Assembly: GCA_030637505.1 (NCBI GenBank)
Contig: DAOWGJ010000266.1
Location: 1-6,394 of the forward strand
Direction of reading: 5' to 3'
Source: Holophagae bacterium
GTDB lineage: Bacteria; Acidobacteriota; Thermoanaerobaculia; Thermoanaerobaculales; Sulfomarinibacteraceae
Length of the DNA: 6,394 bases
Shown here piece by piece: positions 1-6,267 of the stretch (within the stretch, counting starts at the first letter, position 1; every line of letters begins with the position of its first letter). The notes under the pieces are model-generated. The model saw only the letters and a program-made list of their open reading frames with translations. It searched no databases and was not told the DNA's origin. The position numbers and the translations under genes are program-made.

Positions 1-291
1 AACGAACGCCTTGACGGTAAAATCTGAGCTGCCGAGATCGGTCTGAGGCACATAGCTGACGATCTGAGCCAGCTGTCGCCGGTCAAATCCAGCCAGATCC
101 ACACCCTCAAGGGTGATGGCCCCGACGCTCGGCTTGATCAACCGATCCAAGACCCGCAGCAAGGTGGTCTTGCCGGCGCCGTTGGGCCCGACGACAGTCA
201 GAAATTCGGCCTGACCGAGATCGAAGGTGATGTCGTCCAGCAGCCGGGCACCGTTGAAATGGACACCCAGTCCGCTGAGGCGGAACACCAC
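1..291 (-). CDS. ABC transporter ATP-binding protein, FecE/BtuD type (N-terminal 97 residues, cut by window edge)
   Basis: This is the ATPase subunit of an importer for cobalamin or an Fe(III)-siderophore; in such systems it hydrolyses ATP on the cytoplasmic face to drive a BtuC/FecD-type permease. Seen: a Walker A motif GPNGAGKTT at about residues 35-43 and a Q-loop VPQTD with Gln83, followed by FTVKAFV, the layout typical of FecE/BtuD/FhuC ATPases. The signature motif, Walker B and H-loop lie beyond position 1. I chose GTG at 291 because an AGGGGA sits 7 bases upstream. A GTG at 312, overlapping the previous gene, and one at 288 are alternatives. It follows the substrate-binding gene by 11 bases, so the two are almost certainly co-transcribed. 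Substrate cannot be told from this fragment. Confidence 0.9.
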   Translation of the reverse strand, partial: MVFRLSGLGVHFNGARLLDDITFDLGQAEFLTVVGPNGAGKTTLLRVLDRLIKPSVGAITLEGVDLAGFDRRQLAQIVSYVPQTDLGSSDFTVKAFV

Positions 292-298
292 TCGCCCG

Positions 299-304
299 TC
301 CCCT
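299..304 (-). promoter_or_regulatory. Ribosome binding site for the ABC ATPase
   Basis: AGGGGA lies 7 bases before the GTG at 291 and overlaps the TAG stop of the substrate-binding protein gene (303-305). It favours 291 over 312 as the start and suggests coupled translation of the two transporter genes. Confidence 0.5.
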
Positions 305-1235
305 ACCGCCACCGGGCCTCCGGGTGCAGGACTCTCGCGAATGCCTCCACGACCTCGGCCACTCTGGGCCCTGGTATGGACAGAGAATGCCGGCCCAAGA
401 CATGAACCCGCCCCTCGCGAACTGCGCGGAGAGACCCCAGACCCCGCCAGTCGCCAAGAGCGACCTCGGCGCCCATGCCGTCGGCCTCAAGCTCCGGAAT
501 CACATCGAGAATGTCGTCGGGGTCCAGTTGCAGCAGCCCCTCCATCGAGATTTCCGGGTAGGCGCCCGCGACACCTCCAGGTACGGCGTTGACACCGCCG
601 GCCAGTCTGAGAGCGTCATCCAGGAAGGTCCCCGGCCCTGCGGCCCACACGGTAGCCAAATGTCCGGACCCCGCTTCCCGGCCGACAGATATGATAACGC
701 GGGGTTCAGGACGCCCCGCCACCGTGATTCGAATGCGTTCCAGACTCTGCTCGACCTCCGACCGCAAGGTAGTGCCCCGGCTGAGCACCCCGCACGCACG
801 AGCAAGCTGTTGAAAGGAGGTCAAGATATCGGCGACCTTTTGCTGGTTGACTCGAACAGTTTGGATACCCAATCGAGCCAGGCGCCTCTCGGCCTCCGCA
901 TGACTCTCCATCAAAACCACCAGATCGGGCTCCAAAGCGACGATGGCCTCCCAGTTGGGGTCCAGGTAGCCACCGACCTTCGGAAGATCGAGGGCCTTTT
1001 CAGGATAGAGGCAGAGCCGGGTCACGCCGACAACCCGGTCACCCACACCCAGTGCAAACAGCGTTTCGGTCAAGGCCGGCGACATCGAGACGATTCGCTG
1101 AGGTTCGGGAACGATGGACGTCGGGATCAGACCATCGGTTCCACAGCCCAACAATCCGACGGCCAGGATCACACTCAAACCGGCGGAACCGAAGCCAAAA
1201 GGCGTTGATGCTGCGATTGCCTGCCGACGAGTCAT
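303..1235 (-). CDS. Periplasmic substrate-binding lipoprotein, cobalamin/Fe(III)-siderophore ABC importer (BtuF/FhuD-like)
   Basis: This 310-residue protein would capture vitamin B12 or an Fe(III) chelate in the periplasm and deliver it to its permease. Seen: an N-terminal hydrophobic segment (about residues 13-30) ending in a lipobox, LLGC, with Cys31 as the likely lipidated residue. A TRRQ near the start gives a weak Tat-like look. RIVSMSPALTETLFALG at 47-63 is the classic opening of the family (IVSLxPSxTE). It is followed by VVGVTRLCLYP, DLPKVGGY and the NWEAIVALEPDLVV strand near 94-107, all typical of BtuF. The second lobe carries AGPGTFLDDALRLAGG near 199-214. Its ATG overlaps the rmuC stop by one base (TGATG), with GAGGA just upstream. 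The ATPase gene follows directly, with no permease gene between. I infer B12 or siderophore as ligand; sequence alone does not separate them. Confidence 0.9.
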   Translation of the reverse strand: MTRRQAIAASTPFGFGSAGLSVILAVGLLGCGTDGLIPTSIVPEPQRIVSMSPALTETLFALGVGDRVVGVTRLCLYPEKALDLPKVGGYLDPNWEAIVALEPDLVVLMESHAEAERRLARLGIQTVRVNQQKVADILTSFQQLARACGVLSRGTTLRSEVEQSLERIRITVAGRPEPRVIISVGREAGSGHLATVWAAGPGTFLDDALRLAGGVNAVPGGVAGAYPEISMEGLLQLDPDDILDVIPELEADGMGAEVALGDWRGLGSLRAVREGRVHVLGRHSLSIPGPRVAEVVEAFARVLHPEARWR

Positions 1236-2638
1236 CAGTCCTCGGAGTCCGTCAAAAGCCCGGCCGATGCCGGCTCGCCGTCTTCCAACTCGACCTTCTC
1301 GATCTTCGAAAAACGGCTGGTGATTTTGCCGGCGGAAGTATGGACCTCTTTGACGTCTCGATGGGCCAGGTCAATGTGCTTGGCCAGTTTGTCCATCCTC
1401 TCTTGAAAGCGGCCGAAGTCCCCGGACAGGGCCCTGAGGTGTTCCTGAATGATGTGGACCTGCCGTCGGGTGGCCTCGTCCTTGAGCACGGCGCCGGCCG
1501 TCGTCAAGATTGCCATCAACGTGGTTGGAGATACCATCCAGACCCGCCGATTTTGTGCAAATTGTACGAGATCGGGATGATGGGCGTGAATCTCCGCAAA
1601 AACCGCCTCGGCCGGGAGGAACATCATTGCCCCATCCGCCGTTTCGCCCGGGATGATGTATTTCTCCGAAATGTCTTTGATGTGTTTCTTGACGTCTTGT
1701 TTGAACAGCCTCTCCGCCACCGTCTTTTCTTGGTCTCCCCGTTCCGGGTCAACCATTGTGCGGTAGTTTTCAAGCGGGAACTTCGCATCGATGGAAACGT
1801 TTCCGGTGGGATCCGGCAGAAACAACATGCAGTCGACCCGATTTCCGGTACTCAGGACCTTTTGCAATTCAAACGCAGACTCCGGCATGAGGTTGCGCAC
1901 CAGTGTATTGAGTTGGACTTCCCCAAAAGCACCCCGAGAACTCTTGTCGGTCAAGACAGCCTGGAGACTGACGACATTTCCGGACAATTCGGTGATCTTT
2001 TTCTGAGCTTCGTCGATCCTTTCAAGGTGCTGCAAGACGCTGATGAAGGTCTCGGTAGTTTTCTCGAATCCCTCGGCCAGGCGTTTCTCGACCTGTCCGC
2101 TGATCTCCTTGAGGCGGCCGTCGGTGCGTTCGGTCAGTTGCTCGACCCTCTTGCCCAACTCTCCGGCGCTCTTCGTCAGGGACTCCGAGACCTGAGTTCG
2201 GATATCCTTTGTGCCATCCCGGAGACTGTCCTGCAATGTCTTGAGGGCTTCCCCTTGACGCTGTTCGAAGGCTCGCCCGTGTTCGGCCAAGACCCCCTTG
2301 ACCTCACCCTTGAATTCACCGAGGGCGTGTTGACTCGAAGTTCTCCCGGCGGCCAGCTGTTCGACGATCTCGATATTGAGGGCGCCGAACCTCTCCAGCA
2401 ACACCTCCCGAAGCTGAGAGGAGTCCCCACCGACGGCCTTTTCAAATTCGCCAATCCGACGTTCGACGACCTGCTGGCCCTGGGCCGCGGCGACACCGAC
2501 CGCATCCCGCAACTGGGCTTCCCGCTGCGACCACGCCCGTTCCTGCTCGCGCCGTTTCATCTCCTGTCGCGCCACGAGAACGACAATCAGGCACATCAGC
2601 ACGAGATTGAGGACACCGATCGCAATCAACCACTCCAT
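1235..2638 (-). CDS. rmuC: RmuC family protein (DNA recombination protein, predicted PD-(D/E)XK-type fold)
   Basis: RmuC proteins limit recombination at short inverted repeats in E. coli; their biochemical activity is poorly defined. The 467-residue protein has the full family layout: an N-terminal membrane anchor (about residues 3-23), a long charged coiled coil (about 25-225) and the RmuC domain (about 230-445). Conserved blocks seen are RGAFGEVQL with Glu240, NRVDCMLFLP with Asp269, SIDAKFPL with Asp284 and Lys286, MMFLPAEAVF, MVSPTTLMAIL and the closing helical part. E240, D269, D284 and K286 fit the nuclease-like core proposed for the family. ATG at 2638 is preceded by GAGG 4 bases upstream, part of which is the stop codon of the HMA-protein gene (6-base gap). 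Length is normal and nothing looks broken. It has no obvious functional tie to its neighbours; co-transcription is inferred from spacing. Confidence 0.95.
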   Translation of the reverse strand: MEWLIAIGVLNLVLMCLIVVLVARQEMKRREQERAWSQREAQLRDAVGVAAAQGQQVVERRIGEFEKAVGGDSSQLREVLLERFGALNIEIVEQLAAGRTSSQHALGEFKGEVKGVLAEHGRAFEQRQGEALKTLQDSLRDGTKDIRTQVSESLTKSAGELGKRVEQLTERTDGRLKEISGQVEKRLAEGFEKTTETFISVLQHLERIDEAQKKITELSGNVVSLQAVLTDKSSRGAFGEVQLNTLVRNLMPESAFELQKVLSTGNRVDCMLFLPDPTGNVSIDAKFPLENYRTMVDPERGDQEKTVAERLFKQDVKKHIKDISEKYIIPGETADGAMMFLPAEAVFAEIHAHHPDLVQFAQNRRVWMVSPTTLMAILTTAGAVLKDEATRRQVHIIQEHLRALSGDFGRFQERMDKLAKHIDLAHRDVKEVHTSAGKITSRFSKIEKVELEDGEPASAGLLTDSED

Positions 2639-2644
2639 GACGCC

Positions 2645-2962
2645 TCACTTCTCCGGGTTGACAACCGTGTAGCCCAGGCCTTCGATCGCCGTGACGATCC
2701 CTTCCCTGGTGACCTCGCCGGGCCGGTACAAGACAGTGGCAGTGCCCGGGTCGTGTCGAGACTCGACCATATCGACTCCCTTCAACTGCCCGACGGTGTG
2801 GACAATCGCTTCCTCACAGCTTTCACAGGTCATCCCGACGACATCGAAGGTCTCCGTTACCGGTTCGTTACCGGCATCGCGGCTTCCGCCGCCACACCCG
2901 ATAATCGCTGTGACCGCGAAGGCAAACGCAACCAGAGTGGTAACTGTCCACTTGAAATCCAT
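2645..2962 (-). CDS. Small lipoprotein with heavy-metal-associated (HMA) domain
   Basis: A 105-residue exported protein whose single HMA domain should bind Cu(I), Hg(II) or a similar soft metal through two cysteines, like MerP/CopZ/Atx1 domains. Seen: a hydrophobic segment (about residues 5-22) ending IIGC, with Cys23 as probable lipidation site; a short Gly/Ser/Asp linker; then VGMTCESC with metal ligands Cys46 and Cys49. The rest follows the HMA beta-alpha-beta pattern, ending in GLGYTV, a usual HMA close. I chose ATG 2962 because GGAGG lies 5 bases upstream; the in-frame ATG at 3004 would add 14 residues, overlap the previous gene and spoil the signal peptide. No P-type ATPase, mer or cop gene is nearby, so the role (metal sensing, delivery or scavenging in the periplasm) is open. 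Confidence 0.88.
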   Translation of the reverse strand: MDFKWTVTTLVAFAFAVTAIIGCGGGSRDAGNEPVTETFDVVGMTCESCEEAIVHTVGQLKGVDMVESRHDPGTATVLYRPGEVTREGIVTAIEGLGYTVVNPEK

Positions 2963-2967
2963 GCAAT

Positions 2968-2972
2968 CCTCC
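2968..2972 (-). promoter_or_regulatory. Ribosome binding site deciding the start of the HMA lipoprotein
   Basis: A perfect GGAGG ends 5 bases before the ATG at 2962. It settles the start in favour of the lipoprotein signal peptide rather than the ATG at 3004. Confidence 0.75.
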
Positions 2973-3000
2973 ACTGGGGCTATCCTACGTGAGATTGGGC

Positions 3001-4302
3001 TCAAGGCGAAGCCAGAGCCAAGACCCAGTAACAGAGATGTAGGGTGGGCCTTGGCCCACCAATGACTGATGAGTGCCGTGGTGGTGGGCCAAGGCCCACC
3101 CTACATCGAATCCCTACCTCCTCCAACACCTCCGTCGGGGAAACCAACGTGATACCCCGAGCCTCCAGGCCCGGCAACTCATCCTCAAGAACCCCGACGG
3201 TCACCGCCGCCATGTGACCGATCGCAACAGCCCGGCCGTCGATCAGGGCCCGATACACCGCTTCGTCCAGTTGGCGCCGGATCGCCGAGGCCGACCGATT
3301 GTTGTCCAGAAAGACGTTGCGCCGGCCGGTTTTGACGCCCTGAGCCCTCGCCGCAGTCTCTGCGACGGTATCCACCGTAGTCCTGGAATCGATGAAAGCC
3401 ATGCCCCGTCCTTTGATCTCCTGCATGACCCAGGTCATCGTCGTCAAATCAGCCGTCGCCTTGGAACCCATGTGATTGTTCATCCCGACGACGTGGGGCA
3501 CATTGTTCAGGGCGGAATGAACCGTCATTCGTATTTCACCCTCAGCCATCGAGACGAATACAGCGCCCGGCCCGGGATTGTTGGCCGGATAGCCGTGCGG
3601 CTCCATCGGGAGGTGCAACCAGATTTCATGTCCGGCCCGGTACAAGGCAACAGCGGTTTCGGAACTCGAGGGCAGAAACGGCAAAACGGCCACCCCAACC
3701 GCCGCCGGCAGGGCCGCCACCCGTGGAACCAGATCCATCTTCTGGCCCGCGTCGTCCAACAGGATCACCAGCTCACCCCGCGCCCCGGGTGGTGGAGGAG
3801 GCCGAGGTGTGGGGGTCGGCGTCGGAGGCAAAGGCTCCGGTGTCGGCGTCGGTTTCGGGGCGCCGGGCGCCGACACGACGTGGATGTCGAAGGCCTCGTT
3901 CCCAAAATCGATCCGGACTCTCCGGCCGCCCCGAGAGTCCTCAGCCCCGTATGTCACCGGAGCGCCCCATCGGGCCGCTTCGGCTTCCAGGTCCGAGCAC
4001 AGGGCCTGAAGAGCCACACCGTCCGGCAACTCCAGCCGCCAGGTCCGAACGAAGACGTCGCCCTCCTTGCGGATTGGATCGTCTTCCCGCCGCCGCTCGT
4101 GGTCTTCGCCCCGTCGAGCGGCAATCTGCCGAATCACTTCGGCGAAGTCCCCCCTGGGCTTGGCGTCGGCCGGGCCCGATTCCGCCGGACGAAACAGCAT
4201 CCACAATGCCGCGACGAAACCGATCAATGCCACTCCCAGGACGGGAATGAGCCAGGAATTTCGTCCGGATTTTACACGGCGGGAGCGTTTACGGGCGGCC
4301 AC
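3001..4302 (-). CDS. Divergent polysaccharide deacetylase family protein (YibQ-like)
   Basis: A 433-residue envelope protein of the divergent polysaccharide deacetylase family, often encoded with EnvC and CtpA; its substrate is not established. Seen: a basic N-terminus, one membrane helix (about residues 17-37), an acidic/basic region (45-145), a proline-rich linker with PTPTP units (146-173) and the catalytic-type domain (177-393). Domain motifs in order: LLDDAG (Asp183, Asp184), WLHLPMEP (His230), GMNNHMGSKAT (His277), FIDSRTT (Asp305), NVFLDN and AIGHM (His363; the family usually has AIGHP). All candidate metal and catalytic residues appear to be kept. The GTG at 4302 is the only suitable start before the membrane helix, with GAGGA and GGTGG upstream; it follows the S41 gene by 13 bases. 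The domain ends near LVSPTEVL (386-393). The last ~35 residues are unlike the family, and 399-423 are encoded by an inverted repeat. Confidence 0.9.
   Translation of the reverse strand: MAARKRSRRVKSGRNSWLIPVLGVALIGFVAALWMLFRPAESGPADAKPRGDFAEVIRQIAARRGEDHERRREDDPIRKEGDVFVRTWRLELPDGVALQALCSDLEAEAARWGAPVTYGAEDSRGGRRVRIDFGNEAFDIHVVSAPGAPKPTPTPEPLPPTPTPTPRPPPPPGARGELVILLDDAGQKMDLVPRVAALPAAVGVAVLPFLPSSSETAVALYRAGHEIWLHLPMEPHGYPANNPGPGAVFVSMAEGEIRMTVHSALNNVPHVVGMNNHMGSKATADLTTMTWVMQEIKGRGMAFIDSRTTVDTVAETAARAQGVKTGRRNVFLDNNRSASAIRRQLDEAVYRALIDGRAVAIGHMAAVTVGVLEDELPGLEARGITLVSPTEVLEEVGIRCRVGLGPPPRHSSVIGGPRPTLHLCYWVLALASP
3036..3107. repeat. Perfect 26-bp inverted repeat, REP/MITE-like, inside the 3' end of the deacetylase gene
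   Basis: Arms at 3036-3061 and 3082-3107 are exact reverse complements, separated by a 20-base spacer. Each arm also contains a near-perfect 18-bp palindrome (3043-3060 and 3083-3100, GGTGGGCC and GGCCCACC around a two-base centre), so the DNA or RNA can fold as one long hairpin or two short ones. The motif GTAGGGTGGGCC resembles widespread dispersed repeats of bacterial genomes; I know this as a general type and cannot name the family. It lies within the coding frame of the deacetylase, encoding about residues 399-423. No target-site duplication is obvious. No clear U-run follows on the minus strand (the next bases are TCTCTGTTACTG), so it is not a standard rho-independent terminator, though it could weaken read-through into the HMA gene or protect the upstream mRNA end. 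Confidence 0.9.
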
Positions 4303-4315
4303 GATCCACCGGTCC

Positions 4316-5512
4316 TCAGGCCGCGTCGGCGAGGGGAACTTCCTCGGCCTCAACCCCCTCCAGAGCCAGTTCGATGCCGCGAGCCAAGACCGCGTCCACC
4401 TCCTCGACCTTGTCCTCGTCACCGTCCTCGTCCTCGTCCCCGTCCACGACCCCGAAGAACTCGACCTTCTCCGAGGGCTCGAGCCCAGCGCCGGTGATCG
4501 GCTCACCGTCGTCTCCGAGCCACTGGGCGACGGGGATCCAGAGGTGCAACCCTCCGGAGTGGACGAAACGCATGTGAGGTGCGTGTCCTGCGCTGTCCCA
4601 CCCAACCAGAGGACTGCCGTGGCGACCCAGGGCCGACGCCAGGATCTCTCCGACGCCCTCGGTATCCGGACCAATCAAAACCACCGGGGGCGCCCCTTGG
4701 ACCCGGCCCTCAGTCGCCTCAAACAGCTCTTCTCCGGCCTGGCGTCCGGACCGGCTGCCGATCACACCATCGTCGATGAAGACATCCGCCACGGCAACGG
4801 CCTCCGATTCGAAGCCCCACACCGTTCGCCTGAGGTCGATCACAACCGGCTGCCCTGCCTCAACAACCTTCTTCAACTCGGTGGCCACTCCGACCTCGAG
4901 CACGTTGAGCTTGATGACCTGCACGCCGTCCTGCTTGGTGACCACCATCGGGTCAGGCGACCACTCCACGGCGTCCAGAACGACGTCGCGACGCTCATCG
5001 ACATGGCGATCGACCACGGTCAGCTCCACGCTCTGCCCAGCCGCCTCGCGTTGGGCAAGATCGAGGCGAATCTGCCACAAGGGCCGGCCTCGAGTGTAGA
5101 CGCCACCGACCTTTTCGATGACTTCCCACGACTGGAGATCCGCGGAGGCGGCAGGCGAGCCGGGAATGGCATAACGGACAGCCGCCAAACCCAATCGGCC
5201 ACCGATGAACAACCCGAAGGCCGGTGGCTCAGCCACCAGGCGACGATAGCTATCGACATCGGTCTCGGGCACGACCGCCGCCCACGGGTCGATGCTCTCC
5301 AAGAGCCCGGCATCGAGAGCCATCGACAAGGCCTGGTCATTCAGCTCGTCGACATACTCGTTTTCTACAAGGTGAACCACCTCCGTCAGAATGCCCAGTG
5401 ACCTGAAGAGGTCCTCCCGGTCCTCGCCGCTGAGGCCGGCGCGCAACAGACCCGCGAACAGCAGCAGGCAAACCACCGATAAAACCAGAAACCAAGTTCG
5501 AAATCGTGCCAT
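4316..5512 (-). CDS. S41/CtpA-like PDZ protein lacking the catalytic Ser-Lys dyad (probable pseudoprotease)
   Basis: A 398-residue relative of C-terminal processing peptidases, which normally cut envelope proteins such as cell-wall hydrolases. Seen: a signal anchor (about residues 7-23); a helical region with NEYVDEL (51-57), as in CtpA; a PDZ domain (about 98-168) with AIPGSPAASADLQ and the family's TRG; and the S41 core with VVIDLRR (223-229), VADVFIDDGVI, VVLIG (277-281) and GEPITGAGLEP. The nucleophile block, normally GSASASEI, reads PDTEGVGEI, so the catalytic Ser aligns with Gly286. The block TFGKG reads SAGHA, so the catalytic Lys aligns with His310. The usual NNPGG loop is RTVWG. An acidic tract (358-373) follows. 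ATG 5512 is chosen over 5518 and 5557 because GAGAGG sits 6 bases upstream. It lies 26 bases after the EnvC-like gene. I infer a non-proteolytic adaptor role. Confidence 0.87.
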   Translation of the reverse strand: MARFRTWFLVLSVVCLLLFAGLLRAGLSGEDREDLFRSLGILTEVVHLVENEYVDELNDQALSMALDAGLLESIDPWAAVVPETDVDSYRRLVAEPPAFGLFIGGRLGLAAVRYAIPGSPAASADLQSWEVIEKVGGVYTRGRPLWQIRLDLAQREAAGQSVELTVVDRHVDERRDVVLDAVEWSPDPMVVTKQDGVQVIKLNVLEVGVATELKKVVEAGQPVVIDLRRTVWGFESEAVAVADVFIDDGVIGSRSGRQAGEELFEATEGRVQGAPPVVLIGPDTEGVGEILASALGRHGSPLVGWDSAGHAPHMRFVHSGGLHLWIPVAQWLGDDGEPITGAGLEPSEKVEFFGVVDGDEDEDGDEDKVEEVDAVLARGIELALEGVEAEEVPLADAA

Positions 5513-5518
5513 TGTCAT

Positions 5519-5524
5519 CCTCTC
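5519..5524 (-). promoter_or_regulatory. Ribosome binding site deciding the start of the S41-like gene
   Basis: GAGAGG ends 6 bases before the ATG at 5512. The in-frame ATG at 5518 directly abuts this site and cannot use it, so translation most likely starts at 5512, giving a compact signal anchor. Confidence 0.7.
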
Positions 5525-5538
5525 AACCGGGCAGACCC

Positions 5539-6267
5539 TTATTTCAACTGAAGCCACCCTTTGGGATCCTGCGGTTTCCCACCAACTCGGATCTCCAGAT
5601 ACAAGTTACCGTCTTCTTTCTTCAACCCTGCAACGCCCAATCGTGTTCCCATGTCCACCCTCTGATCCAACCGAACGTGAATTGAGGACAGCCCGGCCAC
5701 CAGCGAGAAGAACTCCCCGCCGTGGTCGACGACGACCATGTTGCCATACCCTTTGAAATGGCGGGCGTAGGCGACCTGGCCCTGGAACAACGCCTTGACC
5801 GAGGCACCTGGAGCCACGGCGAGACGCAAGCCGTTGCATACGGTGTAGGTGGAATACCGGGGCAGGAAGTGCTTTCCGAAGGTCCTGACAACTCGCCCTG
5901 GGGCCGGCCACGGCAGAGCCCCCCGGTACCGCTGAATGGACTCCTTGGCCGCGAAGCGTTTCTTCTGCCCGACGAGAGCCAGGAGCCGTTCGAGGGCCGC
6001 CTCCCGAGCCCGCATGTCGGCCAATTGGCTTTCCGCTGAGCGTTCCTGCCGATTGAGTCGGTCCAGGCGTCGGTCCATCTCCTGCCTGGCCGTTTGCAGC
6101 GTCTGACGTCGGTTGCCCAGTTCGGCCATCTCCCGCCCGGCCCGTTCCAGGATTCGGCTCAACTCCGCCTGACGTGAAGCCCGCTCAGCCTGCATCCGGT
6201 TGTACTCCTTGACCATCTGGGCCTGACCGGCGGTCAGGGTCACGATGACGCCGACCGCATCATCCAA
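5539..6267 (-). CDS. EnvC-like murein hydrolase activator with degenerate LytM (M23) domain; 5' end uncertain
   Basis: EnvC proteins sit in the periplasm and switch on septal N-acetylmuramyl-L-alanine amidases. Seen, numbered from TTG 6267: a coiled coil (about residues 15-105) rich in Arg, Glu and Gln; a junction WPAPGRVVRTFGKH (about 120-133); and a LytM domain to the end (GYGNMVVVDHGG, VDMGTRLGVAG, LEIR, DPKGWL). Zinc ligands are missing: the HxxxD motif aligns with CNGLR (Cys144, Arg148) and HxH with NLY (Asn221, Tyr223), so it should activate rather than cut. No signal peptide is visible and the coiled coil is shorter than in typical EnvC (around 400 residues). TTG 6267 has GGGGAGG 4 bases upstream, and codon composition supports coding only below it; GTG 6309 is an alternative and the frame stays open to the edge. 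The protein may be truncated or frameshifted at its N-terminus. Clear stop at 5539. Confidence 0.82.
   Translation of the reverse strand: MDDAVGVIVTLTAGQAQMVKEYNRMQAERASRQAELSRILERAGREMAELGNRRQTLQTARQEMDRRLDRLNRQERSAESQLADMRAREAALERLLALVGQKKRFAAKESIQRYRGALPWPAPGRVVRTFGKHFLPRYSTYTVCNGLRLAVAPGASVKALFQGQVAYARHFKGYGNMVVVDHGGEFFSLVAGLSSIHVRLDQRVDMGTRLGVAGLKKEDGNLYLEIRVGGKPQDPKGWLQLK

Noticed and set aside
1236..1300. A cobalamin riboswitch ahead of the btuF-like gene
   Set aside because: The gene overlaps the rmuC stop by one base, leaving no untranslated leader for a riboswitch.
1052..2992. A 646-codon open frame on the plus strand, longer than any other gene in the window
   Set aside because: It lies antisense to rmuC, the HMA gene and part of the btuF-like gene, all of which carry clear family motifs. 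Its translation shows no recognisable domain; long antisense frames are expected in GC-rich DNA.
2963..3000. A promoter between the deacetylase and the HMA gene
   Set aside because: The gap is 38 bases and holds only the GGAGG site; no convincing -35/-10 pair was seen.
3036..3107. The inverted repeat as a rho-independent terminator
   Set aside because: The stem is strong but no U-run follows on the minus strand, it lies inside the coding frame, and the next gene follows closely with its own ribosome binding site and no visible promoter.
3073..4497. A 474-codon plus-strand open frame opposite the deacetylase gene
   Set aside because: The translation is rich in Arg/Pro/His with no family motif, and ends in low-complexity Pro-Arg sequence that is the shadow of the acidic tract on the other strand.
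4303..4674. An N-terminal extension of the deacetylase reading frame to a start at 4674
   Set aside because: The extra 124 residues are Ser/Arg/Thr low complexity, overlap the S41-like gene in another frame, and precede a clean start plus membrane anchor at 4302.
4067..5401. A 444-codon plus-strand open frame opposite the S41-like gene
   Set aside because: No domain is recognisable, and the minus strand carries an unmistakable PDZ/S41 protein with a good ribosome binding site.
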